A stretch of DNA of 33,772 nucleotides from Actinomycetes bacterium (GTDB lineage: Bacteria; Actinomycetota; Acidimicrobiia; Acidimicrobiales; Ilumatobacteraceae). Shown here piece after piece: positions 1-7,610 of this stretch (the first letter of the stretch is position 1; the number at the start of each line of letters is the position of its first letter). The notes beneath the pieces are model-generated. The model ran no database searches and was not told where the DNA came from. It saw nothing but the letters and a program-made list of their open reading frames with translations. The stretch lies in assembly GCA_025356335.1 (NCBI GenBank), contig JANXUF010000122.1:1-33772 (forward strand), in the 5' to 3' direction. The position numbers were made by a program, and so were the translations under genes.

Positions 1-239
1 CGGTTGCCGAACTACTCAGAGAGATCACGATCGCAGTTCGTTCTCTCGACGCCGGCGAGCTCTCCCCTTCTTCCGAGGTTGCAGTGCAATTTCCCGGTCA
101 CTCCCGAGTTCTCTAGAACGTATAGCGATAGCGACGCGCGTCTCCGACGTCAGAGGCTCCGACGATGGCCGCACTTCGTCGGCCGCTTCGGTCCACCCAT
201 CCACATTCTTGAACACACGTTCGGACAAGCCTTCTGGTT

Positions 240-702
240 ATGGCATCGCTCACCGCTATCGAATGGACCGAGGTGACCTGGAAACCCACGACCGGCTGCG
301 ATCGGACGTCGCCGGGTTGCGACCATTGCTATGCCCTCACCTTGGCCAAGCGGCTGAAGGCGATGGGCGTCGACAAGTATCAGAACGATGGCGACTTGCG
401 TACCAGCGGCCCCGGCTTCGGCCTCACGCTTGATAATGACGTGGTCGACGCTCCACTTGGTTGGAAGCGTCCGAGAACCGTTTTCGTCAACTCGATGTCC
501 GACTTGTTTCATGAGGACGTGCCGCTTGAGTTTATGCAGCGAGTGTTTGCCGTGATGCGTGCGACACCACAACACACCTTCCAGATCCTCACTAAGCGAT
601 CGAAACGCCTTAAGCGGATCAGTTCCGAACTGGACTGGGCTCCCAACGTTTGGATAGGTCGAAAACGCCAAATACAAGTTTCGAATCGAACACATCCGCG
701 TT
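240..702 (+). pseudogene. DUF5131 (phage Gp37/Gp68-like) gene, internally deleted and 3'-truncated
   Basis: The first ~138 codons read as a typical start of the DUF5131/Gp37-Gp68 family: IEWTEVTWKPTTGC near residue 7, the cysteine cluster C-x6-C-x2-CYA, then VFVNSMSDLFHEDVP and HTFQILTKR. Family members normally continue NVW(L/M)GVSVEN. Here the frame breaks after NVWIG at about position 657, and VENAKYKFRIEHIR continues in the +1 frame. That fits loss of about 8 bp, perhaps between short GGT repeats. Similarity then stops after HIR at about 700, where the tail of acyl-CoA ligase 1 begins on the other strand. Roughly the second half of the gene is missing. The in-frame reading continues to 1220, but that part is antisense to the ligase and is not real. 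The start is ATG 240, with no clear ribosome binding site. The biochemical role of the family is poorly known. The family assignment is firm; the deletion size is an estimate. Confidence 0.75.
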
Positions 703-712
703 GGGGTCGGAA

Positions 713-2389
713 CTACCGGGTCGCTGACGGGGGCAAACGCCGGATCGATGGACGGGGGGCTGCGGGGGTGCCGCAGTCCCCAGCGTTCAATGAAAGCGCG
801 CCGGTGCGGATCATTTCGCGGAGGACGTGCTTCTGGATCTTTCCCGAGGCCGTACGCGGCATGTCGTCGACGAGGACAACGAACTCGGCGGCCTTCTGGC
901 GCGCCAAGCCGTTTGCCGCCACGTGCGCCCGAAGGTCCTCGACGCTGATCGGTCCCGTCGAGCAAACAACGATGGCGCACAGGCGCTCGCCGAGGCGTTC
1001 GTCGGCGACGCCAACGACTGCGACCTCGCGCACGCCGGGATGTGTCGCGAGCACGTCCTCTACTTCTTTGGAGGCGATGTTCTCTCCGCCGCGGATGATG
1101 ATGTCCTTCAGCCGATCGGTGATGGTCAGGAAACCACGGGCGTCCAAGGTGCCGATGTCGCCAGAGCGGTACCAACGATCCGCCGTCAAGGCGAGTGCGT
1201 CGTCGCCCGAGTCCGTGTAGCCGTCCATCAGATCCGGCCCGCGCGACAGGATCTCACCTGGTGTATCGGCCGGTACGTCGGCGTCGTTGTCGTTGACGAT
1301 GCGGACCTCGATGCCCGGCAGGAGGCGGCCATCGGTGAAGGCGCGATCTGCGAACGAGTCGCTCGGCCTGCCGCACGACACCGTCGGCTGCTCGGTCGAC
1401 CCGTAGCAACGGAACGCGGCGATGCCACGAGCGTCTGCGGCCTCGATTAGAGTCGGAGAAATCGTTGTCGCGCCGAGCAGGAAGCTGCTGATCGAGTCGA
1501 TCGATCTCCCCTCGCGGTCTGCGGCTTCGAACAACGACAGCATATGAAAAGGAGTGCCCGCCGTAGAGGTCACGCAATTCTGCTCGACGAGTCGAGCGGC
1601 CTCGGACGGGTCCCATGCCTCCATGAAAATGGTGTGCCGGCTGCGGTAGAACGCTCGCGCCGCGCCGAGCACACCCGCCATGTGCCCGATCGGGAATGAC
1701 ACCAACGTCACGCCGTCGTCGCCTCGTTCACCGTCCATCTCGTTGAACCGCACCATTTGGGCGATCTCTGCTGCGATCGAACCTTGGGTGTGGACGACAC
1801 CCTTCGGACGTCCCGTCGTGCCCGACGTGTACAGCAACAGCGCCCGATCACGAGGATCTGGTGAATCGCCCAACGGGCTCGGATCAGCGGTGAGCAGTGA
1901 GGTCCATGCGACGGAGTCGCTCGGAGAGACCTCGGCCCCGGCACCGACTACGATGACCTGCTCGAGTGACTTGGGTCGCGTCTGCGAGGAGAGACGTTGC
2001 AAGAAGTCGGTTCCTCGCCAGGTCGCGGCGATCACGATCGCCTTCGCCCGCGACGCCTCGAGGATGTAACCGACCTCCGCTGCGCCGTAGATGTGCACGA
2101 TCGGCGCGATCGTGACTCCCAACTCGGCGGCAGCGACGTAGGTCATCACCGCCTCCGGCCAGTTTGGGAGCTGCATCGCGAGGACATCACCTTGTCGCAA
2201 CCCCAATGCCGACAACCCCGCGGCGACGCAGCGGCCCGCCTCGTGTAGCGCGGCGAGTGAGAACGAGCGGTCGCCACCTTCGCCACTGAACGAGATCGTC
2301 GCGGATGGCCACATCGCCGCGCCGGCACGCAGGCCGTCCGTGAGGGTAGGCGCGCCGATGGGATCGTGGTCTCCAGGGTCGGCGTCCAT
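713..2389 (-). CDS. Acyl-CoA ligase 1 (AMP-binding, ANL superfamily)
   Basis: A 558-residue ANL-superfamily enzyme, predicted to activate a carboxylic acid through an acyl-AMP to its CoA thioester in the cytoplasm. Visible motifs are the P-loop LLYTSGTTGRPKG (185-197), YGSTE (329-333), YRSGD (407-411), the hinge DRLKDIIIRGGENI (425-438) and the C-terminal catalytic lysine in ASGKIQK (514-520). The order and length fit medium- or aromatic/alicyclic-acid ligases; the substrate cannot be read from sequence. About 30 residues after the last conserved block (from ~530) look like unconserved read-through into the junction with the broken DUF5131 gene. The ATG at 2389 has no Shine-Dalgarno at normal spacing. 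A TATTTT hexamer inside the operator at 2398-2413 lies 7 nt upstream, so the mRNA is probably leaderless. It is divergent from acyl-CoA dehydrogenase 1 and shares that operator. Confidence 0.93.
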   Translation of the reverse strand: MDADPGDHDPIGAPTLTDGLRAGAAMWPSATISFSGEGGDRSFSLAALHEAGRCVAAGLSALGLRQGDVLAMQLPNWPEAVMTYVAAAELGVTIAPIVHIYGAAEVGYILEASRAKAIVIAATWRGTDFLQRLSSQTRPKSLEQVIVVGAGAEVSPSDSVAWTSLLTADPSPLGDSPDPRDRALLLYTSGTTGRPKGVVHTQGSIAAEIAQMVRFNEMDGERGDDGVTLVSFPIGHMAGVLGAARAFYRSRHTIFMEAWDPSEAARLVEQNCVTSTAGTPFHMLSLFEAADREGRSIDSISSFLLGATTISPTLIEAADARGIAAFRCYGSTEQPTVSCGRPSDSFADRAFTDGRLLPGIEVRIVNDNDADVPADTPGEILSRGPDLMDGYTDSGDDALALTADRWYRSGDIGTLDARGFLTITDRLKDIIIRGGENIASKEVEDVLATHPGVREVAVVGVADERLGERLCAIVVCSTGPISVEDLRAHVAANGLARQKAAEFVVLVDDMPRTASGKIQKHVLREMIRTGALSLNAGDCGTPAAPRPSIRRLPPSATR

Positions 2390-2397
2390 CCCCGATA

Positions 2398-2413
2398 AAA
2401 TAGGTTACCATTT
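2398..2413. promoter_or_regulatory. Operator copy 1 (AAATAG-GTTA-CCATTT)
   Basis: Island operator, + orientation, arms AAATAG/CCATTT around GTTA (one arm mismatch). It lies in the 73-bp gap between the divergent ligase 1 and acyl-CoA dehydrogenase 1. On the minus strand TATTTT sits 7 nt before the ligase ATG. On the plus strand TACCAT (2406-2411) could be the -10 for the dehydrogenase. The function as a repressor site is inferred. Confidence 0.7.
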
Positions 2414-2462
2414 GATCTGACGCCGAATCGGAGAGCACAGGCGGGGAACGTGGAGGGTCGCG

Positions 2463-3671
2463 ATGTCGAGCATCCGGGATGAGGTCAGCGCGTGGGTCGA
2501 AGCCAACTGGGATGAATCGATGACGCTGCGCGAGTGGTGGCGGCGACTCGCGGCCGCCGGGTACTCGCAACCGTCGTGGCCGATCGGGCTGGGTGGCCGG
2601 GGCGTCGACAGCGGAATGGCGCGTGAGATAAACGATGCGCTCGGCTCGCACCCAGTCGTCGCAGCACCGACAGGAATGGGCCCGCACATGGGCGGGCCAA
2701 CCTTGATCGAGCACGGCACGGAGCAGCAGATTCAGTACCTCGGCGCAGTCGCTGATGGAACACAGGCCTGGTGCCAGTTGTTCAGCGAACCTGGCGCCGG
2801 CTCGGATCTTGCCGGCCTGGAAACCACAGCCGTTCGCGACGGTGACGACTTCGTCGTGAGAGGGCAGAAGGTGTGGAACTCATCGGCAGACATCGCCGAC
2901 CGAGGCATGCTCCTAGCCCGCACCGACCCCACGGCGTCAAAGCACGCCGGGCTCTCGTTCCTCCTGATCGACATGCGCCAACCGGGCATCGAGGCTCGGC
3001 CGCTGCGCACGATGAACGGCAACTCGCAGTTCTGCGAGGTGTTCATCGATGATGCGCGAGTGCGCTCATCCGACATCGTCGGCGGGCTGGGAACCGGGTG
3101 GCGGGTGGCGTCGACGATGCTTGTCCACGAACGGAAGATGGCCGCTTCGGGCTCATCCCGGTCACTTGCATTTGCCGCCGCAGGACCGCTCGGGGGCCAA
3201 CTCGACCGTCCGGTGGGCGAGATCGTCGCCGAGTCTCGACGACGCGCCAAGAACCGTCCGGCAGCGATGATCAACAGCGCCAAGTCGCTGGTCGCCCTGG
3301 CCCAAGAGCACGGCGCGAACACGGATCCGGTGTTGCGCAACGATCTCGCCGACTACTTCGTGCGCAGCGAGGTTTACCGGCTCACCAACCTCCGCGCGCG
3401 TGCCGGCGCGTCGAGCGGGCGAACTCCGGGTCCCGAGGTGTCGATCGGCAAGCTCGCATTGTCCGGACTCGCCCGCACCTCACGCGACCTGGGAACGCGC
3501 ATCGCCGGCGCCGGTGGCATGATCGTCGGGCCCGACTCCGTGTCGCAGGGACGGGTGCAGCACGCAGCCCTGTCCGCCGCGGGTGTGTCGATCGGCGGTG
3601 GGACCGACGAGATCCAGCACAACGTCATCGGCGAACGAGCTCTCGGACTCCCGCGCGACGTGACGTCCTAG
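2463..3671 (+). CDS. Acyl-CoA dehydrogenase 1 (FadE-like)
   Basis: A 402-residue flavoprotein of the acyl-CoA dehydrogenase family, predicted to introduce an alpha-beta double bond into an acyl-CoA using FAD. Conserved parts: QLFSEPGAGSDLA (106-118), which binds FAD and substrate; GQKVWNS (134-140); and the C-terminal IGGGTDEIQHNVIGER (377-392) followed by LGLPR. The N-terminus is about 40 residues shorter than in acyl-CoA dehydrogenase 2. The ATG at 2463 is preceded by GGAGGG at 2452-2457. In mycobacterial steroid pathways such dehydrogenases often work as unlike pairs (FadE alpha2beta2). Whether this one pairs with the dehydrogenase at 4465-5685 is inference. Its stop codon overlaps the stop of the convergent crotonase gene in the shared tetranucleotide CTAG. 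Confidence 0.93.
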   Translation: MSSIRDEVSAWVEANWDESMTLREWWRRLAAAGYSQPSWPIGLGGRGVDSGMAREINDALGSHPVVAAPTGMGPHMGGPTLIEHGTEQQIQYLGAVADGTQAWCQLFSEPGAGSDLAGLETTAVRDGDDFVVRGQKVWNSSADIADRGMLLARTDPTASKHAGLSFLLIDMRQPGIEARPLRTMNGNSQFCEVFIDDARVRSSDIVGGLGTGWRVASTMLVHERKMAASGSSRSLAFAAAGPLGGQLDRPVGEIVAESRRRAKNRPAAMINSAKSLVALAQEHGANTDPVLRNDLADYFVRSEVYRLTNLRARAGASSGRTPGPEVSIGKLALSGLARTSRDLGTRIAGAGGMIVGPDSVSQGRVQHAALSAAGVSIGGGTDEIQHNVIGERALGLPRDVTS

Positions 3672-4465
3672 CGAAAGGTGGGCTTCCCGTTCGGCTGGCG
3701 CGCTTCGCGCCGAGCATTGGGTCGCGGGTTGCCGATGTGCGTGTAAGCGAGTCCGTTCTGCAGCGCTATCGACCGGGTCATGTCCAGAGATTCCCAAATC
3801 GAGCGGACCGTTCCCTGGATCGCCTCCGGACGTCGGGCGGCTATCTGGGCGGCGATGTCGTCGGCCCGATCTCGCAGGTCGGCGTCGGCTACCACCTCAC
3901 TCACCAGCCCGATGCGAAGGGCCGTCGGTGCCGTGATCCGCTCCTCGTTGCCCATCAACGCCCATCGCAGAACGTCGCCGAGTGGCACGCCGCGCTGCAG
4001 CATGCCGATCGGCTCCAGCGCAGAGACGATGCCACCGTTGGCGTGAGGGTCGAAGAAGGTGGCGGTCTCTGCGCAGATGATGATGTCGCACTCGTTGATG
4101 AAGTACATGCCGCCTCCGGCGCACATGCCGTTGACGGCTGCGATCACCGGCTTCCAGACTCGATGGTGCCGCGGACCGAGGCTGGCGCCGGGGTCGGCTT
4201 GGTTCCAGATGTTTTGGTCCAGCCACCACGCGCCCTCGGCAATGTCGATGCCGGTGCAGAACGCCCGGTCGCCGTTTGCGCGCAGGACGGCAACGTGGAT
4301 GGCGTCATCGTCGCGGACGCGGCACCAGATCGCAGCGAGCTCGTCGGCCATCGTCCGATTGAACGAGTTGAGCTTGTCGGGTCGGTTGAGGGTGATCGTC
4401 GCGACGTGGTCGTCGCGGAGCTCGAACTCAGTCGTCGTCAACGTTGGCAACTTGGGCAGATCCAT
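3668..4465 (-). CDS. Enoyl-CoA hydratase/isomerase family protein (crotonase 1)
   Basis: A 265-residue crotonase-fold protein. It starts with the usual VATITLNRPDKLNSFN (21-36) and has the two oxyanion-hole segments AFCTGID (68-74) and NGMCAGGG (112-119). Canonical hydratases carry a catalytic Glu in the motif FxxPE; here that segment reads FFDPHANGG, placing His141 where the Glu is expected. The second glutamate is also not evident. The protein may therefore be an isomerase, hydrolase or C-C bond enzyme rather than a plain hydratase; this is inference from motif position only. Its ATG overlaps the stop of acyl-CoA dehydrogenase 2 as TGATG, so the two are translationally coupled and probably act in sequence. 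It is convergent with acyl-CoA dehydrogenase 1, with overlapping stop codons. Confidence 0.92.
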   Translation of the reverse strand: MDLPKLPTLTTTEFELRDDHVATITLNRPDKLNSFNRTMADELAAIWCRVRDDDAIHVAVLRANGDRAFCTGIDIAEGAWWLDQNIWNQADPGASLGPRHHRVWKPVIAAVNGMCAGGGMYFINECDIIICAETATFFDPHANGGIVSALEPIGMLQRGVPLGDVLRWALMGNEERITAPTALRIGLVSEVVADADLRDRADDIAAQIAARRPEAIQGTVRSIWESLDMTRSIALQNGLAYTHIGNPRPNARREARQPNGKPTFR

Positions 4466-5685
4466 CAGCGCGCCTCCCTGGGTAGACCGAGTACTCGTTC
4501 ACCGATCAGATTGCTCTGGATCTGGTGAGTTCCGCCAGCGATCGTTGCCTGTCGGGAGGCATTGAGTCCATGCGCAGCGACGTTCCCATCGCGCTCACGG
4601 GTGTCCCAAGCAAGGCCGCGCGCACCGAGAAGATCGATCACCACCTCCGCGACGAGTTGTTCGAGGTTGCCGGCGGCGACCTTGACGAGCGAGCCAGCGG
4701 CCCCGTTCCCGCCGGCCACCGCACCGGCGCCGATCCGGCCTACGAGCAGTTCGAGGAGTCGTTCCCGGGCGATGATGTCGACGACGCGTTGTCGGGCGAC
4801 CCGGTCGCTGCGCAGCGATGACGCTGCCAGCGCCTGCTCGGCCTGGCGGCGGCGCCGACCGGCACCCGAGCCCCCGAGGTAGCCCGATCGCTCGCCGCTG
4901 AGCGTGCCCGTCGCGACGTGCCAACCGCGGTTGATCTCGCCGAGCACATCGCTGTCGTGCAGGACGACGTCTTCGAGGAAGACCTCGTTGAAATGACGGC
5001 CACCGGCGATGTCGACCAGCGGTCGGACACTGACCCCGCGTGAGCTCATCGACAGGATGAACATCGTGATGCCCGAGTGTGGCCTATCAGCCTCGGGGTC
5101 GGTTCGGGCCAACAGCATCCCGTACGCCGCGTCCGAGGCCAGCGATGACCACACTTTCTGCCCGTTCACGATCCACGCATTGCCGTCGTGCGTCGCGCGG
5201 GTGCGCAACGAGACGAGGTCCGATCCGGCGTCAGGCTCGGAAAACAATTGGCACCAGATCTCGTGACCGCTGACGAGGGGCGGCAAGAACCGACGCTTCT
5301 GCTCCTCTGTGCCTGCGCCCATGATCGTCGGCATCGCCAGGCCGAGGCCGATTCCGAGCGCACGCAGCGACGGCGCGTCCACGCGCGACAACTCCTCGGC
5401 GACCACATACTGATGAGCGCTGGTGAGACCAGCCCCCCCGTACTTCCGAGGTAACGCAAGTGCGGCGAAGCCGGCTGCGTGCAGGTCCTTCTGCAGGGCC
5501 ACGGCCTGGTCGATCATCGCCCGATGGCCGTCCGGAGCGCGAGCGATGACGTCAAGACGGTCGTCGTCTCGAGACTCGTCGCACAGCGGGTAACGGGCTG
5601 CGAGCCACCCACGCACGCATCGCCTGAACTCAGCCAGTTCGATCGCTGGACCGCCCACGTCGGACAACACACTCGAACGACTCAT
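4465..5685 (-). CDS. Acyl-CoA dehydrogenase 2 (FadE-like)
   Basis: An acyl-CoA dehydrogenase of about 406 residues. Conserved segments are IWCQLFSEPDAGSDL (about 143-157), NGQKVWSS (174-181) and the C-terminal GGTHQIQSNLIGERVLGLPR (about 384-403). The predicted reaction is FAD-dependent alpha-beta dehydrogenation of an acyl-CoA, with electrons passed to ETF. The ATG at 5685 has GGAGAGAG immediately upstream. An in-frame GTG at 5700 is an alternative: it lies 7 nt from a TATTTT hexamer inside the operator at 5709-5724, the same spacing as at two other genes, so a leaderless start there is possible. It is the first gene of a two-gene operon with crotonase 1 (1-nt overlap). It could form a heteromer with acyl-CoA dehydrogenase 1, which is divided from it by one gene and lies on the other strand. 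Confidence 0.92.
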   Translation of the reverse strand: MSRSSVLSDVGGPAIELAEFRRCVRGWLAARYPLCDESRDDDRLDVIARAPDGHRAMIDQAVALQKDLHAAGFAALALPRKYGGAGLTSAHQYVVAEELSRVDAPSLRALGIGLGLAMPTIMGAGTEEQKRRFLPPLVSGHEIWCQLFSEPDAGSDLVSLRTRATHDGNAWIVNGQKVWSSLASDAAYGMLLARTDPEADRPHSGITMFILSMSSRGVSVRPLVDIAGGRHFNEVFLEDVVLHDSDVLGEINRGWHVATGTLSGERSGYLGGSGAGRRRRQAEQALAASSLRSDRVARQRVVDIIARERLLELLVGRIGAGAVAGGNGAAGSLVKVAAGNLEQLVAEVVIDLLGARGLAWDTRERDGNVAAHGLNASRQATIAGGTHQIQSNLIGERVLGLPREAR

Positions 5686-5708
5686 GCTCTCTCCAGTCAC
5701 TCGGAATA

Positions 5709-5724
5709 AAATAGGTCATGATTT
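5709..5724. promoter_or_regulatory. Operator copy 2 (AAATAG-GTCA-TGATTT)
   Basis: Island operator, + orientation, with a degenerate right arm. It lies directly upstream of the minus-strand acyl-CoA dehydrogenase 2/crotonase operon and provides a minus-strand TATTTT hexamer 7 nt before GTG 5700. Confidence 0.65.
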
Positions 5725-5969
5725 AGACACACGCAAGGTGAAGCCGGCCGGTTGGGAGCATTCCGGCATCTGCGCCCGAATCTGTGTGCGAGAAAACAAC
5801 TGCCATGATGGCCTGGCGGTCACCGCCACGGTCCAAACTGAGTCGTGTTGTCATTCCTGATGACGCAGCGACGGGACTGGCGCCGCATAACTCTGCGACC
5901 CGCTTCGCTGCGGATGCGCTGCGACTCGCACGTACGAGCAGTCCGGCCTCGATGGTGACGATCGAACTA
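5725..5969. other. Intergenic spacer between operators 2 and 3
   Basis: The divergent gap between acyl-CoA dehydrogenase 2 and ligase 2 is about 310 bp. Operators sit at both ends and about 245 bp between them carry no gene that I can support. A 63-codon open frame (5784-5975, +) runs into operator 3, has no ribosome binding site and no recognisable domain. A weak -35-like GGTGAC at 5954-5959 lies 18 bp before TAGTGT in operator 3. Confidence 0.5.
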
Positions 5970-5985
5970 AAATAGGTTAGTGTTT
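5970..5985. promoter_or_regulatory. Operator copy 3 (AAATAG-GTTA-GTGTTT)
   Basis: Island operator, + orientation, upstream of the ligase 2 operon. TAGTGT (5978-5983) is a plausible -10, giving a start near 5990 and a short leader with a good ribosome binding site. Confidence 0.68.
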
Positions 5986-6011
5986 AGCCGTTCACCGAAC
6001 GGGAGGCAGTC

Positions 6012-7571
6012 GTGACAACGGACTTGTGGGACCAACGTCTCGGCACGTGGTACATCGCCGACGACCGTCCCGACGCGACCGCCATCATCGAGTCGCCGGA
6101 TGGACCGTGGACCTACGCCGAGCTGACATCGAGCGCGCACCAACTCGTCCACGGACTGCGCAACGTCGGTGTGCCCGTTGGGGGCATCGTGGCTGTCCTT
6201 GCGCCGAACGGCGTGCTGCCAATCCGTGTGTCGCTCGCCTGTCAGGAGGCGGGCTGGAACATGCTGCTCGTCAACTCCTACCTCACCCAGGACGAGATCA
6301 TCGCTGTCCTGGAGCACGCCGAGGCAGCGGTTCTCATCGTCCACGCCAAGCACGCCGACATCATCAACGGCCGACACGGCGCCCATATCACGGCCTTGAC
6401 CACGGTGATCGGGACCGCCGAGATGCCCGGAGTGCGCAGCCTCGACGACGTGCTCCACGACCAGCCGACGACGATGCCCGACGATCGCATCGAAGGCGGA
6501 ATGATTGCGTACAGCTCCGGCACGACGGGCAAGCCGAAGGGCATCACCCGGGCCAGCTCCGGCGCTGACCCATCCGGCGCCGCGCATCGCAATGCCTTGT
6601 TCGGCCGTGCCTTCGACTTCCGTCCTTTCGAGGGCCCCCACCTGGTGTCGACCGCGATGTACCACGGCGGCTCACACGCTTACTACATGGGCGCGTTGAA
6701 CGTGGGCCACGCACTCGTGATCATGCCGAAGTTCGACGCCGAGGAGGCCTTGGCCCTGATCGAGCGGCATCGTGTGCGCAGCGCGTACATGGTGCCGACC
6801 CAGTTCCACCGGTTGCTCCAATTGCCAGTCGCTGTGCGCGAGATGTACGACCTCTCCAGCCTGCACTCCGTGGTGCACAGCGCCGCGCCGTGCCCCCGCC
6901 ACGTCAAACAGGCGATGCTAGACTGGTGGGGTTCGGTGATCTGGGAAACGTACGGCGGTATGGAAGGCGCGGCAACCATTGCCAAGCCGCACCGCTGGTT
7001 GCAAAAGCCGGGCACTGTCGGCCGCGCCATCCGGGGCGTGCGACTGAGCATCCTCGACGACGACGGCAACGAGCTCGGTTCGAACGCCACTGGCAACATC
7101 TACTACGAGACCGAATCCGGTTTCAGCTACCTCCGCGACGCCGAGCAGACGGCGAAGGCCCATCAGGGTCGCCAGTTCACGATCGGCGACATCGGTTATA
7201 TCGACGACGACGGATACCTGTTCATCCAAGACCGCGCCAAGGACATGATCATCAGCGGCGGGGTCAACATCTTCCCGGCCGAGATCGAATCCGTTCTCCT
7301 AACGCACGCTGGGGTCGCAGACGTCGCAGTCATCGGCATACCCGACGAGGACTGGGGCGAGCAGGTGCTCGCTGTCGTTCAACCGGCTGACGGAGACAGC
7401 TCGGCAGAGCTCGCCGACGAGCTCCTCGCCTACTGCGCCGCGCACCTCGCCGCATACAAGCGACCACGCCGGATCGAGTTCCGCGGCGATCTGCCACGCA
7501 CGGACGCCGGGAAGCTCTACAAGCGCCAGATACGCGACGAGTACTGGTCCGAGCTCGGCCGCCAAGTCTGA
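6012..7571 (+). CDS. Acyl-CoA ligase 2 (AMP-binding, FadD-like)
   Basis: A 519-residue ANL-superfamily acyl-CoA synthetase. Motifs: AYSSGTTGKPKG (166-177), YGGMEG (314-319), GDIG (392-395), DRAKDMIISGGVNIFP (407-422) and the catalytic lysine in DAGKLYKR (498-505). It is clearly paralogous to ligase 3 at 28216; both share the block AAPCPxxVKQAM(L/I)(D/E)WWG and similar hinge sequences, whereas ligase 1 is more distant. The GTG start at 6012 is supported by GGGAGG at 6001-6006. It is the first gene of an operon with a double-hotdog dehydratase and an LLM-family oxidoreductase. It probably loads an intermediate or the substrate onto CoA for the dehydratase encoded next. Confidence 0.93.
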   Translation: MTTDLWDQRLGTWYIADDRPDATAIIESPDGPWTYAELTSSAHQLVHGLRNVGVPVGGIVAVLAPNGVLPIRVSLACQEAGWNMLLVNSYLTQDEIIAVLEHAEAAVLIVHAKHADIINGRHGAHITALTTVIGTAEMPGVRSLDDVLHDQPTTMPDDRIEGGMIAYSSGTTGKPKGITRASSGADPSGAAHRNALFGRAFDFRPFEGPHLVSTAMYHGGSHAYYMGALNVGHALVIMPKFDAEEALALIERHRVRSAYMVPTQFHRLLQLPVAVREMYDLSSLHSVVHSAAPCPRHVKQAMLDWWGSVIWETYGGMEGAATIAKPHRWLQKPGTVGRAIRGVRLSILDDDGNELGSNATGNIYYETESGFSYLRDAEQTAKAHQGRQFTIGDIGYIDDDGYLFIQDRAKDMIISGGVNIFPAEIESVLLTHAGVADVAVIGIPDEDWGEQVLAVVQPADGDSSAELADELLAYCAAHLAAYKRPRRIEFRGDLPRTDAGKLYKRQIRDEYWSELGRQV

Positions 7572-7610
7572 CAACCAACACATCCACGGACGCACAAGGG
7601 GAATCCATCG

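Noticed and set aside
25..228. 67-codon minus-strand frame divergent from the DUF5131 remnant
   Set aside because: No recognisable domain, no ribosome binding site and Arg-rich low-complexity content; positions 1-239 hold nothing that I can support.
703..1220. In-frame continuation of the DUF5131 reading frame
   Set aside because: It lies antisense to the well-conserved ligase 1 gene and has no DUF5131 similarity; the real homology shifts frame near 657 and ends near 700.
5784..5975. 63-codon plus-strand frame in the 5701-6011 gap
   Set aside because: It runs into operator 3, has no ribosome binding site and no known motif.
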